Below are positions 36,105 to 44,870 of a DNA stretch of 64,000 nt, piece after piece. The position numbers and the translations under genes were made by a program. Source of the stretch: Mycolicibacter sp. MU0102. GTDB taxonomy: Bacteria; Actinomycetota; Actinomycetes; Mycobacteriales; Mycobacteriaceae. Position 1 is the stretch's first letter. Every line of letters starts with the position of its first letter. The notes beneath the pieces were generated by a model. The model worked only from the letters and a program-made list of their open reading frames with translations, ran no database searches and was not told the origin of the DNA. Location of the stretch: the NCBI RefSeq assembly GCF_963378105.1, contig NZ_OY726398.1, forward strand, positions 3,906,001 to 3,970,000, in the 5' to 3' direction.

Positions 36105-36962
36105 GTGGACAACTATCTACGGCGTCACGACGGTGTGATCACCCGCTCGCAGGCCTTGGAGTGCGGCCTCTCCCGCTCCGCCATCGGCCGCCGACTCCAA
36201 TCTGGACGCTGGCGGCGCTGCGGGCCCGGCGTGTACTTTGCCGACGATCGTCCGTTCACCACCGCCGCGCGCATCCGGGCAGCGGTGTGGAGCTACGGAA
36301 TTGACGCCGTCGCCAGCGGATTGGCGGCGGCCTGGTGGCACCAGCTGACCACCGCCGCACCGAATCTGGTCGAGGTTACCGTTCCTCGCAATTCACATGG
36401 GCGGGCTCATCGAGGCACCCGGCTCAGGCGCCGAGACCTCTTTCCCGCGGATGTGGTCGAGCGCAGGGGGCTGCTGGTTACCGGGCTCGCCCTGACGACG
36501 GTCGAGGCCGCTGCCCGTCGTGGCGGGGGCCCCAAGGTGATGGATACCGCCCTGCAGCGCCACACCGAACTACCCCACCTGTGGCGGGCCCAGCTGCGAA
36601 ACGCGGGCCGGCAGGGTTCCCCGGCGGCCCGTCGGATGCTGCAGGCGGCAGAGAGCGGCGCGCGTTCACAGGCCGAGCGAATGCTGGTCCAACTGTTGCG
36701 CGATGCCGGCGTCACTGGATGGGTGGCGAACTATCGACTGGGCGGCTACAAGATTGACGTTGCCTTTCCAGAAATCGCCGTTGCGATCGAAGTTGACGGC
36801 TGGGCGTATCACAGCGGCCCGGATGAATTCGAAGGTGACCGGGTGCGGCAGAACCAGATCGTGCTGCGGGGGTGGACCGTGCTCCGGTTCACCTGGCTGG
36901 ACTTAGTCACTGCCCCGGATCGGGTCATCACCGAGATCCGGTGGGCGATTTCGGCGCGATAG
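36105..36962 (+). CDS. AbiEi-like wing domain plus DUF559 nuclease-fold protein
   Basis: A 285-residue protein in two parts. Residues 1-60 read like the winged-helix N-terminus of AbiEi-type antitoxins (VITRSQALECGLSRSAIGRRLQSGRWRRCGPGVYF). Residues about 190-285 are DUF559, a Vsr/PD-(D/E)xK nuclease fold, with the pattern DVAFPEIAVAIEVDG, HSGPDEFEGDRVRQNQIVLRGWTVLRFTW. Such fusions are common in mycobacteria, with unknown role. No toxin gene is beside it. The start is a GTG at 36105; the frame is open far upstream, but only as antisense to purC. It sits where M. tuberculosis has no gene between Rv0779c and cyp126. Confidence 0.85.
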   Translation: MDNYLRRHDGVITRSQALECGLSRSAIGRRLQSGRWRRCGPGVYFADDRPFTTAARIRAAVWSYGIDAVASGLAAAWWHQLTTAAPNLVEVTVPRNSHGRAHRGTRLRRRDLFPADVVERRGLLVTGLALTTVEAAARRGGGPKVMDTALQRHTELPHLWRAQLRNAGRQGSPAARRMLQAAESGARSQAERMLVQLLRDAGVTGWVANYRLGGYKIDVAFPEIAVAIEVDGWAYHSGPDEFEGDRVRQNQIVLRGWTVLRFTWLDLVTAPDRVITEIRWAISAR

Positions 36963-37004
36963 TGCCCGCTGAGCGGGTAAAACCGCGCCGAAATCGCAGG
37001 GGAT

Positions 37005-38228
37005 CTAGGGCCGCAGTTCCACCATCATGTGCCGCATCCCGGTGTGCCGGTTGCTGCGCGTCCACTCCACCGGCTCCACGACCGCCAATTCGCCGAACCG
37101 GCTCAGCAGCTCCTCGTAGAGCACCCGCAGTTCCAGTCGGGCCAAGTGGGCCCCCAAGCAGAAGTGGGCGCCGTGGCCGAACCCGATGTGTGGGTTGGGT
37201 TTACGGGTGATGTCGAACTGATCGGCCCGCTCGAACACCGCCGGGTCGCGGTTGGCCGAGCCCTCCCACACCAGCACCTTCTGGCCGGCGTCGATGGTCT
37301 GCCCGCCCAGCACAGCGCGCCGGCTGGCGGTGCGCCGCTTCGACGGAGCCGGCGAGGTCCAGCGCAGGATCTCTTCGATGGCGGTGGGCAGCAGATCGAA
37401 ATCGCTACGCAGCAAACGGTATTGGTCGGGGTAAGCAGACAGTGCCAGCAGCCCGCCGGCGATGGCGTTGCGGGTGGTCTCGGCGCCGGCACTGAACAGC
37501 AACTGGAAGAACAGATACACCTCGAGATCGCTGAGCTCGGGGTCGGTCGAGTTGGCCACCACCGAGAGCATGTCGTCGGCGGGCTCGGCGCGCTTGGCCG
37601 CGATCAACTCCCGTCCGAAGGTGTAGACCCGGTTGCCGGCGTCCTCGATGGACAGTCGCGACACCACTGCCTTGCGTGAGCCGCGGAAGTCGAAGCTGGG
37701 CTCAATCGCCTCGAACAGCCAGTGCCGGTCGGCTTCGGGAACACCCAACAGGATGCAGATCATCTGCATCGGAACCTCGGCGGCGATGTCGACCAGGAAG
37801 TCGAAGGGAACCCCGGGCTCGACGGCGTCGAGCAAGGCCCGCGCCCGGCGCCGCAGATCGGTCTCGACGCGGCGGATCATCCGCGGAGTCAGTCCGGAGC
37901 TGACCAGCCGACGGACCTGCGCGTGCCGCGGGTCGTCCATCATGTTCAGCAGCTGCCCGGCGATCGGGAGGTCCTGCAGCACGGTGCCGCCGAACGGCCG
38001 GTCCCCGCCGGTGACCGACGAATAGGTCTGCGCGTCGCGCAGCACTTCCAGCGTCTCGGCGTGCGTGGCCACCGACCAGAAGCCGTCGCCGTCCGGAGTG
38101 TGGGCGGTGGGTTCGTGCCAGTACACCGGCGCCACCCGGCGATGCAGCGCGAACAGCTCGTGCGGGAAGCCGTCGGCAAAGTTGTCCAGATCGGTGAAGT
38201 CGATGCTCGCGAGCTCCTGGACCTCCAT
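37005..38228 (-). CDS. cyp126: Cytochrome P450 (CYP126-like)
   Basis: A 407-residue P450: I-helix LLFSAGAETTRNAIAGG, K-helix EEILRWTSP, heme loop FGHGAHFCLGAHLARLE. The position directly after purB agrees with M. tuberculosis CYP126 (Rv0778), of similar length. CYP126 has no established physiological substrate; it binds azole-type ligands. The ATG at 38228 is 5 bp after the purB stop. Within the family it is a soluble enzyme needing ferredoxin. A different P450 subfamily cannot be ruled out without alignment, but synteny makes this call strong. Confidence 0.92.
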   Translation of the reverse strand: MEVQELASIDFTDLDNFADGFPHELFALHRRVAPVYWHEPTAHTPDGDGFWSVATHAETLEVLRDAQTYSSVTGGDRPFGGTVLQDLPIAGQLLNMMDDPRHAQVRRLVSSGLTPRMIRRVETDLRRRARALLDAVEPGVPFDFLVDIAAEVPMQMICILLGVPEADRHWLFEAIEPSFDFRGSRKAVVSRLSIEDAGNRVYTFGRELIAAKRAEPADDMLSVVANSTDPELSDLEVYLFFQLLFSAGAETTRNAIAGGLLALSAYPDQYRLLRSDFDLLPTAIEEILRWTSPAPSKRRTASRRAVLGGQTIDAGQKVLVWEGSANRDPAVFERADQFDITRKPNPHIGFGHGAHFCLGAHLARLELRVLYEELLSRFGELAVVEPVEWTRSNRHTGMRHMMVELRP

Positions 38229-38233
38229 GACAG

Positions 38234-39652
38234 CTACAGGATCGCGCCCGGGCTGTAGGCAGCCCCGGCCGGATACCGCTCGACGAGTTCGGCCACCTCG
38301 GCCGCCACCCGGTCGACCTGGTCGGCGGCCGCGCCGGTGAATGCCTGGCGGTCGGCGACGGCCGCATCCAGCGCGGCCCGGTCCAGTGGCAGCCGGTCGT
38401 CGGCGGCCAGCCGGTCCAGCAGGTCGGGTTCGGCACCGCGCTCGCGCATCGCCAGCGCGACGGCCACCGCGTGTTCCTTGATCACCTCGTGGGCGGCTTC
38501 GCGTCCCACCCCGGCACGCACCGCGGCGATCAATACCTTGGTGGTGGCCAGGAAGGGCAGGTAGCGGTCCAGTTCGCGGGTGATCACCGCCGGGTAGGCC
38601 CCGAATTCGTCGAGCACGGTCAAGAAGGTCTCGGTCTGCCCGTCGACGGCGAAAAAGGCGTCGGGCAGTGCGACGCGACGCACCACCGAGCAGAAGACGT
38701 CGCCCTCGTTCCACTGCGCGCCAGCCAGTTCGGCAGCCATCGAGGCATAGCCGCGCAACACCACCTGCAGCCCGTTGACCCGCTCGCAGCTGCGGGTGTT
38801 CATCTTGTGCGGCATCGCCGACGAGCCCACCTGGCCGGGTGCGAATCCTTCGGTGACCAGTTCGTGGCCGGCCATCAGGCGGATGGTCTGCGCCAGCGAG
38901 GAGGGGCCGGCACCCAATTGCACCAGCGCCGAGACCACGTCATGGTCCAGCGAGCGCGGATAGACCTGCCCGACGCTGGTGAGCACCGCCGAGAACCCCA
39001 AGAATTCGGCGACCCGACGTTCCAGCTCGCTGAGTTTGGCGGTGTCGCCGTCGAACAGGTCCAGCATGTCCTGCGCGGTGCCCATCGGGCCCTTGATGCC
39101 GCGCAGCGGGTAGCGGTCGATCAGCTCACGCACTCGGCGCAGCGCGAGCAGGGTCTCCTCGGCAGCCGAGGCGAACCGCTTACCCAACGTGGTGGCCTGC
39201 GCGGCGACATTGTGGCTGCGCCCGGCCATCACCAGGTCGCGGTAGGCCGCCGCGTGGCTGACCAGGCGCGCGGCGACCGCGACCCCGTGGTCGTGGACCA
39301 GTTGCAGGGACTGGCGAATCTGCAACTGCTCGACGTTTTCGGTCAGGTCCCGGCTGGTCATGCCCTTGTGAATTTGCTCGTGACCGGCGAGGGCGTTGAA
39401 CTCCTCGATACGGGCCTTGACGTCGTGGCGGGTCACCCGCTCACGGGCCGCGATCGACGCCAGGTCGACGTCACCGAGGACAGCCTCGTAGTCGGCGATC
39501 GCCCGTGCGGGCACCGGCACGCCCAGCTCGGACTGGGCGCGCAGCACCGCCAGCCACAGCCGACGCTCGGCAACGATCTTGGCCTGCGGCGACCAGATGT
39601 CTGTCATGGCGGTACTGGCGTAACGGGTGGCCAGCACATTGGGAATGCTCAC
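38234..39652 (-). CDS. purB: Adenylosuccinate lyase
   Basis: The 472-residue enzyme cleaves SAICAR and adenylosuccinate, releasing fumarate. It shows the fumarase/aspartase superfamily signature GSSAMPHKMNTRSCERV near residue 280, AGRSHNVAAQATTLGKRFA with the catalytic histidine near 145, and HKGMTSRDLTENV. The start is GTG 39652. It lies directly before cyp126 on the same strand and 6 bp after the gene at 39659-40240, so these three may be cotranscribed. Confidence 0.97.
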   Translation of the reverse strand: MSIPNVLATRYASTAMTDIWSPQAKIVAERRLWLAVLRAQSELGVPVPARAIADYEAVLGDVDLASIAARERVTRHDVKARIEEFNALAGHEQIHKGMTSRDLTENVEQLQIRQSLQLVHDHGVAVAARLVSHAAAYRDLVMAGRSHNVAAQATTLGKRFASAAEETLLALRRVRELIDRYPLRGIKGPMGTAQDMLDLFDGDTAKLSELERRVAEFLGFSAVLTSVGQVYPRSLDHDVVSALVQLGAGPSSLAQTIRLMAGHELVTEGFAPGQVGSSAMPHKMNTRSCERVNGLQVVLRGYASMAAELAGAQWNEGDVFCSVVRRVALPDAFFAVDGQTETFLTVLDEFGAYPAVITRELDRYLPFLATTKVLIAAVRAGVGREAAHEVIKEHAVAVALAMRERGAEPDLLDRLAADDRLPLDRAALDAAVADRQAFTGAAADQVDRVAAEVAELVERYPAGAAYSPGAIL

Positions 39653-39658
39653 GAGCAG

Positions 39659-40240
39659 CTAGCTTACGGTCGTGCGCTCCGGTGGAGTCGGACTGGCCTG
39701 GGCAGCGGGCACGGCTTCCACGATGACCGGGCCTCGGCCTTCGGACAGCGATATCGCCGCATCGATGAGGTAGTCCCCGACGACCTGGACGGCACGCCAC
39801 GGGGGCACCGGTTCGCAGATAAAGGCGGGGTTGGTTCGGGTGGCCCGGCGCATCACGTTCTGACATCCCTGCGCGAACTGCACCCGCTGCACTGTCACGT
39901 CGTCAGCCCGGCTGGTCAGCGGGTAGGGATTCTGGGTGTAGCGAATGCACGCGCCGTTTCGGTCGATGCCGTAGCCGGCCGGCAGGCCGCCATAGGCGTC
40001 GATGGTGAGCGGCCAGAAGGGCGGCGCAAGGTCGAAAGAGCGCACTATCTCGCGCCGCGGCCCGACGGAGACGTGGCGGGTGAGGGACCGGGTGCGGCAG
40101 CGGGTGGCGATGTCGTAGGGGCGGACCCGCTTGTTGCGCATGAACTCCAGGAAAACCTCGACCGCGATCCGGGCTGCCGGCGGCAACTCACCATGCTCGA
40201 ACGCGGCATTACTCTCGTTGGCTCGGCCAACGGTCAACAT
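39659..40240 (-). CDS. Conserved-looking hypothetical protein upstream of purB
   Basis: A 193-residue protein that I do not recognise. It has no signal peptide or membrane span. Features are VRPYDIATRCRTRSLTRHVSV, DLAPPFWPLTIDAYGG, ICEPVPPWRAVQVVGDYLIDAAISLS and four cysteines. The ATG at 40240 is chosen because upstream the frame runs antisense to the TetR gene. It ends 6 bp before purB and is divergent from the TetR gene with the palindrome at 40278-40292 between. M. tuberculosis has a hypothetical gene (Rv0776c) next to purB, but its orientation differs from this one, so I do not equate them. Confidence 0.6.
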   Translation of the reverse strand: MLTVGRANESNAAFEHGELPPAARIAVEVFLEFMRNKRVRPYDIATRCRTRSLTRHVSVGPRREIVRSFDLAPPFWPLTIDAYGGLPAGYGIDRNGACIRYTQNPYPLTSRADDVTVQRVQFAQGCQNVMRRATRTNPAFICEPVPPWRAVQVVGDYLIDAAISLSEGRGPVIVEAVPAAQASPTPPERTTVS

Positions 40241-40277
40241 GACGACTCCACATGTCGAGAAAAACGGACAGGCTCGT

Positions 40278-40292
40278 AGTCTGACACAGACT
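40278..40292. promoter_or_regulatory. Palindrome between the hypothetical gene and TetR
   Basis: AGTCTG-ACA-CAGACT gives perfect 6-bp arms. It lies 9 bp before the GTG at 40301 and 38 bp from the start at 40240 of the divergent gene, a usual place for a TetR operator controlling both. Binding is inferred. Confidence 0.5.
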
Positions 40293-40300
40293 GCCGGTCG

Positions 40301-40990
40301 GTGAGTACGCTTTGGCCAATGGGGAACGGGAGGCCGACCCGGCGGGACATGCACGCTGGGCTCACGCGGACCGCGGTGCTCGACGCTGCCCGGATTCTTT
40401 TCGTTGCCAAGGGCTTCGAAGCGACCTCCGTCGATGAGATCGCGCAGGCATCGCACTCCAGCAAGGGTGCCGTCTACCACCACTTTCGCGACAAGCAGGC
40501 GATCTTCGCCGAGGTGTTCAGGCTCAGCCAGGCCGACGTCATGCAGGCCGTACTACCGGGCGCCCTGGAATCCATGCCCGACGGCGCCAGCCCGTGGGAA
40601 CAGGCGCTGTTGGCGATCAGCGCGGTACTGCGCTGCTACGTCCACAATCACGACGCCCGGGTGTTGCTGCGGGAATCGGCCAGCGCACTGGGTTGGGACC
40701 GCAAGCAGACCGTCGACGAGGAACTGGCACTTCCGTTGCTGCGCGGCGTGCTCGGCGAGCTGATCGAGACCGGCCAAATCGTGGCCGTACCGGTCGGCGT
40801 CACCGCCGAATTGCTCTACGCCCTACTCAGCAAGACCGGGCCCATCATCGCCGCCGCCGACGATCCCGCACAGGCGGTCAACGAGATCGAGCCGGTGCTG
40901 TTCGCATTGTTGAACGGCCTGCGTCGCGAGCCGTCGCAGCCGGCCGGCGAAGCCAAACGCTTGGGTTTCGCCCGGCCGCAGACGCCCTGA
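40301..40990 (+). CDS. TetR-family transcriptional regulator
   Basis: A 229-residue regulator. The helix-turn-helix spans about residues 22-68 (AVLDAARILFVAKGFEATSVDEIAQASHSSKGAVYHHFRDKQAIF). The C-terminal part resembles TetR_C ligand domains with SALGWDRKQTVDEELALPLL. The GTG at 40301 or the ATG at 40319 (MGNGRPTRRD) may be the start; neither has a strong ribosome site. It is divergent from the hypothetical gene at 39659-40240, which it may regulate, and converges on pntB, separated by a terminator-like hairpin. Confidence 0.9.
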   Translation: MSTLWPMGNGRPTRRDMHAGLTRTAVLDAARILFVAKGFEATSVDEIAQASHSSKGAVYHHFRDKQAIFAEVFRLSQADVMQAVLPGALESMPDGASPWEQALLAISAVLRCYVHNHDARVLLRESASALGWDRKQTVDEELALPLLRGVLGELIETGQIVAVPVGVTAELLYALLSKTGPIIAAADDPAQAVNEIEPVLFALLNGLRREPSQPAGEAKRLGFARPQTP

Positions 40991-41034
40991 GTAAGGGCGC
41001 CGCGACACTGGCCGCGCCGGTGACGCGCCCTTAC
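40991..41034. terminator. Bidirectional terminator between TetR and pntB
   Basis: GTAAGGGCGC (40991-41000) and GCGCCCTTAC (41025-41034) are perfect 10-bp inverted arms with a 24-base, GC-rich loop. It begins right after the TetR stop and covers the pntB stop codon, ideal for ending both convergent transcripts. No T-run follows, as is common in mycobacteria. Confidence 0.7.
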
Positions 41035-42452
41035 AGCGCGTGCAGGATGTCTTCGACCCGGTCCTTGGCGTCACCGAACAACATGGCGGAGTTCTGCCGG
41101 AAGAACAGCGGGTTCTGCACGCCCGCGTAGCCAGAAGCCATGGAGCGCTTGAAGACGATCACGTTGTCGGCGTCCCACACGGTCAGCACCGGCATGCCCG
41201 CGATCGGGCTGGACGGGTCTTCGGCGGCGGCCGGGTTGACGGTGTCGTTGGCGCCGATCACCAGGACCACCGACGTGTCACCGAAGTCGTCGTTGATCTC
41301 GTCCATCTCCAGCACGATGTCGTAGGGCACCTTGGCCTCGGCCAGCAGCACGTTCATGTGGCCGGGCAGTCGGCCGGCGACCGGGTGGATGCCGAAGCGC
41401 ACGTTGACGCCGCGGTCGCGCAGCTTGCGGGTCAGTTCGGCGACCCCGTACTGGGCTTGCGCGACGGCCATGCCGTAGCCCGGGGTGATGATCACCGAGT
41501 CGGCGCCGCCCAGCAGCTCGGCGACCCCTTCGGCGGTGATCTCGCGGTGCTCGCCGTAGTCCTTGTCCTCGGCGGGGCCGGCTTCGATCCCGAAGCCACC
41601 GGCGATCACCGAGATGAACGAGCGGTTCATCGCCTTGCACATGATGTAGGACAGGTAGGCACCCGAGGAGCCGACCAGCGCGCCGGTGATGATCAGCAGG
41701 TCGTTGGAGAGCAGGAAGCCTGAGGCGGCCGCCGCCCAGCCGGAGTAGCTGTTGAGCATCGAGACGACCACCGGCATGTCACCGCCGCCGATGGAAGCCA
41801 CCAGGTGCCAGCCCAGCGCCAGCGCCAGCAGTGTCACCACGATCAGCAGCCACAGCTTGGGCTCGTACACGAACCACACCGTCAAGGCGACGAACGCGAC
41901 CAGCGCACCGATGTTGAGGAAGTTCTTGCCGGGCAGCATCAGCGGGTTGGACTTCATCCGCGCCGAGAGCTTGAGGTTGGCCACGATCGAGCCGGTGAAG
42001 GTCACCGCACCGATGAACACGCCGATGAACACCTCGGCCGAGTGGATGCCGAACAGCCCCTGGGCGGCCAGTTCGCGAGCGTCGGCGCTGCACGGGCTGT
42101 TTTCTACGTGCAGGTAGCCGTTCCAGCCGACCAGCACGGCAGCCAGGCCGACGAACGAGTGCAGCAGCGCGATCAGCTCGGGCATGCCGGTCATCTCGAC
42201 GACCTTGGCGCGCCACAGCCCGATTGCCGCACCGACCACGGTGGCCCCGATCAGCAACGCCAAGCCGATCGGATTGATGTCGTGATGCACCGCCAAGGTG
42301 ATCGTCGCGGCCAGCGCCACCGCCATCCCGAGGATGCCGAAGCTGTTGCCGGCCTTGGACGTCTCGTGCTTGCTCAGCCCGGCCAGGGCCAGGATGAACA
42401 ACAAGGCCGCGACGATGTATGCCGCCGAGGCGGCGGTCTCAACTGAAAACAT
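41031..42452 (-). CDS. pntB: NAD(P) transhydrogenase subunit beta
   Basis: The 473-residue beta subunit of the proton-translocating transhydrogenase. The first 270 residues hold about eight to nine membrane spans with FVGLAAVLVGWNGYLH and HSAEVFIGVFIGAVTFTGSIVANLKLS. The C-terminal NADP-binding domain has VIITPGYGMAVAQAQ, FGIHPVAGRLPGHMNVLLAEA, VLVIGANDTVNPAA and FKRSMASGYAGVQNPLFF. It uses the proton gradient to drive hydride transfer from NADH to NADP+. The ATG at 42452 is 35 bp after pntA. Confidence 0.96.
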   Translation of the reverse strand: MFSVETAASAAYIVAALLFILALAGLSKHETSKAGNSFGILGMAVALAATITLAVHHDINPIGLALLIGATVVGAAIGLWRAKVVEMTGMPELIALLHSFVGLAAVLVGWNGYLHVENSPCSADARELAAQGLFGIHSAEVFIGVFIGAVTFTGSIVANLKLSARMKSNPLMLPGKNFLNIGALVAFVALTVWFVYEPKLWLLIVVTLLALALGWHLVASIGGGDMPVVVSMLNSYSGWAAAASGFLLSNDLLIITGALVGSSGAYLSYIMCKAMNRSFISVIAGGFGIEAGPAEDKDYGEHREITAEGVAELLGGADSVIITPGYGMAVAQAQYGVAELTRKLRDRGVNVRFGIHPVAGRLPGHMNVLLAEAKVPYDIVLEMDEINDDFGDTSVVLVIGANDTVNPAAAEDPSSPIAGMPVLTVWDADNVIVFKRSMASGYAGVQNPLFFRQNSAMLFGDAKDRVEDILHAL

Positions 42453-42487
42453 AAGCGGGGTCTACTCCAAGTCGGGGAGCGCAGCGC

Positions 42488-44011
42488 CTAGCTGCGGGAG
42501 AACATGGCGAGCATGCGGCGGGTCACCGCAAAACCACCGAAGATGTTGATGCTGGCCAGCAGGATCGCCGCAGCGGCCAAACTCGTGATGGCCGGGTCGC
42601 CGTGGCCGATCTGCAGCAGCGCGCCCACCACGATGATTCCCGAGATCGCATTGGTCACCGACATCAGCGGCGTGTGCAGCGCGTGGTGCACATGGCCGAT
42701 CACGTAGTAACCGATCACGATCGCCAACGCGAAGACCGTCAGGTGCACCTGCAGCGCCGCCGGCGCCATCGCGACCAGTGCGAACAACACGGCCGCGGCC
42801 GAGACCACCACGCCCAGGCGGCGTCCGGCCGACATCGGTTCCTTGTTCGCCTTCGCGACCACCGGGGCTTCGGCAACCTTGGCCGGGGCGGCCGAGACCT
42901 GCACCGGCGGCGGGGGCCACGTCGACTCGCCGTCGCGGACCACAGTCATCGACCGCTGCACCACGTCGTCGAAGTCCAGCACCAGCTGGCCGTCCTTGCC
43001 GGGTGTCATCAACTTCATCAGGTTGACCAGGTTGGTGCCGTAGAGCTGCGACGCCTGCGCGGGCAGCCGGCCGGCCAGGTCGGTGTAGCCGATGATCGTC
43101 ACCCCGTTGTCGGTGACGACGGCCTGGTCCTTGACGGTGCCCTCGACGTTGCCGCCGTTGGCCGCGGCCATGTCGACGATCACGCTGCCCGGCTTCATCG
43201 CCGCCACCATGTCGGCGGTGATGATCCGCGGCGCGGGCTTACCCGGGATGAGTGCGGTGGTGACGATGATGTCGACGTCGGCGGCCTGGTCGGCGTAGAG
43301 CTGCGCCTCCCGGGCCTTGTAGTCGTCGCTCATCTCCTTGGCGTAGCCGGTGGCCGACACCTCGGTCTCAGTCGATTCGATCGACAGGTACTCCCCGCCG
43401 AGCGAGCGGACCTGATCGGCCACCTCGGGACGCGGGTCGGTTGCCCGCACGATTGCACCCAGGCTGCCGGCGGCACCGATCGCGGCCAAGCCCGCCACCC
43501 CGGCGCCCACGACCAGCACCTTGGCCGGCGGCACCTTGCCTGCGGCGGTCACCTGGCCGGTGAAGAACCGGCCGAAGACGTGGGCCGCCTCGATCACGGC
43601 GCGGTAGCCGGCGATGTTGGCCATCGAGCTCAGTACGTCCAGCGACTGCGCACGCGAAATCCGGGGAACCGCGTCCATTGACAGCGCGGTGATGGGCCGG
43701 CGGGCCAGATCCTCCACCCGATCCGGGTTCAGGGCCGGGGCCAACAGGCTGACCAGCGTCGCGCCCGGCTTCATCCCGTCCAGCTGCTCGATCGAGGGGG
43801 CATTGACACCGAAGACGATGTCGGCGGTGCGTGCCTCGCCGATGGTGGCGCCGGCCTCGGTGTACGCCGCGTCGGAAAAGGACGATGCTTCGCCGGCACC
43901 GGAATCCACTACGACGTCGTAACCGAGCTTGGTCAGTGCAGCGACGGTCGTCGGCGTCGCCGACACACGCGTCTCACCGGGCTGCGCCTCGGATAGGACA
44001 CCGATATTCAT
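42488..44011 (-). CDS. pntA: NAD(P) transhydrogenase subunit alpha, fused PntA1-PntA2 form
   Basis: A 507-residue alpha subunit. Residues 1-380 form the NAD-binding domain I (GETRVSATP, VVGAGVAGLAAIGAAGSLGAIVRATDPRPEVADQVRSLGGEYL, RVPAQ-type RLPAQASQLY). Residues about 395-505 carry four membrane spans (SAAAVLFALVAMAP, VFALAIVIGYYVIG, ISGIIVVGALLQIG, AAAAILLASINIFGG). In M. tuberculosis these parts are separate genes (pntAa and pntAb); here they are one frame as in E. coli. The ATG at 44011 gives MNIGVLSEAQPG. The locus looks inserted between the Rv0775-like regulator and purB. Confidence 0.95.
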   Translation of the reverse strand: MNIGVLSEAQPGETRVSATPTTVAALTKLGYDVVVDSGAGEASSFSDAAYTEAGATIGEARTADIVFGVNAPSIEQLDGMKPGATLVSLLAPALNPDRVEDLARRPITALSMDAVPRISRAQSLDVLSSMANIAGYRAVIEAAHVFGRFFTGQVTAAGKVPPAKVLVVGAGVAGLAAIGAAGSLGAIVRATDPRPEVADQVRSLGGEYLSIESTETEVSATGYAKEMSDDYKAREAQLYADQAADVDIIVTTALIPGKPAPRIITADMVAAMKPGSVIVDMAAANGGNVEGTVKDQAVVTDNGVTIIGYTDLAGRLPAQASQLYGTNLVNLMKLMTPGKDGQLVLDFDDVVQRSMTVVRDGESTWPPPPVQVSAAPAKVAEAPVVAKANKEPMSAGRRLGVVVSAAAVLFALVAMAPAALQVHLTVFALAIVIGYYVIGHVHHALHTPLMSVTNAISGIIVVGALLQIGHGDPAITSLAAAAILLASINIFGGFAVTRRMLAMFSRS

Positions 44012-44149
44012 GACGTAGCTCTCCACATTCGCGTCTCTTCGCCGTCTTCCGGCGCTTACGGCGCTTTTCCAAGCGCCTCCGGACCCTCCGTTACCCGCCA
44101 GTAGCTAAGGAGCGACAAAGGGATCGAGGCAGCATACCGTGTGGGCTTC

Positions 44150-44779
44150 TCAGGCCGACACCGCGCGCTGGTCCAGTGGAGCGAGCATATCGATGACGTC
44201 GACGACCGCGGCCCGGGCGGCTGCCCGGGGGCCCTGCAGGTCATCGACGAGCGCCGCCATCACCGCGCCGTCGACCATGCAGACCAGGGAATAGGCCATC
44301 TCTACCCGCGTGATCCGCCCGGAACGTTCGACGGCCTCGGTGACCGCATCGGACCGTTGGTGCAGGATACGGCGCTGAATGTCACGCAGCGCCGGGTGGC
44401 GAGAGCACACGATGTAGCGCTCATAGCGGGAGATGAGCTGCTCGGTTACTTGCGGACCGCTCTCCGGATTCTCTTGCGACCCCACCAACAGCTCCACCAG
44501 GATGTCCGCCGTGGTCTCGGCACTGCGCCGGCGCCGGGACAGCTCGGTGATGCGAGCCCGCAACTGCGCGACCTCCAACATCCCGATGTGTTCCACCGCG
44601 TGGGCGATGAGGTCGTCAAGTGACGAGAAGTAGTAGGTCGTCGACGCCAGCGGCAGCCCGGCCCGCTGCGCCACGGCGCGGTGGCGCACCGCATCGAACC
44701 CACCCTCACGCAGCAGCTCGGCGGCGGCGCTGATCAGCGCATACCGCCGCCGCTCGCCCTTGGGCGTCACTGCTGTCAT
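44150..44779 (-). CDS. TetR-family transcriptional regulator (Rv0775-like)
   Basis: A 209-residue regulator: helix-turn-helix ALISAAAELLREGGFDAVRHRAVAQRAGLPLASTTYYFSSLDDLI at about residues 13-57, then an all-helical effector domain with YSLVCMVDGAVMAALVDD. The ATG at 44779 gives MTAVTPKGERRRYAL. It is divergent from the Tat-exported esterase, 91 bp between starts, as I recall for Rv0775/Rv0774c, so it may repress the esterase gene. Confidence 0.9.
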   Translation of the reverse strand: MTAVTPKGERRRYALISAAAELLREGGFDAVRHRAVAQRAGLPLASTTYYFSSLDDLIAHAVEHIGMLEVAQLRARITELSRRRRSAETTADILVELLVGSQENPESGPQVTEQLISRYERYIVCSRHPALRDIQRRILHQRSDAVTEAVERSGRITRVEMAYSLVCMVDGAVMAALVDDLQGPRAAARAAVVDVIDMLAPLDQRAVSA

Positions 44780-44870
44780 CACGACTAGAGATGCTGCCAG
44801 CCCAGGTAGCGCTGCATCATGCGTTTCCGCCTTTTCGGACAAACCGCACCCCGCTGGCATGATGGCCGCC

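Noticed and set aside
34692..36962. 756-residue plus-strand frame
   Set aside because: The first 470 codons are antisense to purC or out of frame with the membrane protein gene; only the part from 36105 shows family features.
39659..40240. Direct equivalence with M. tuberculosis Rv0776c
   Set aside because: The gene neighbours purB, but its orientation relative to purB differs from what I recall for Rv0776c, and I cannot compare sequences.
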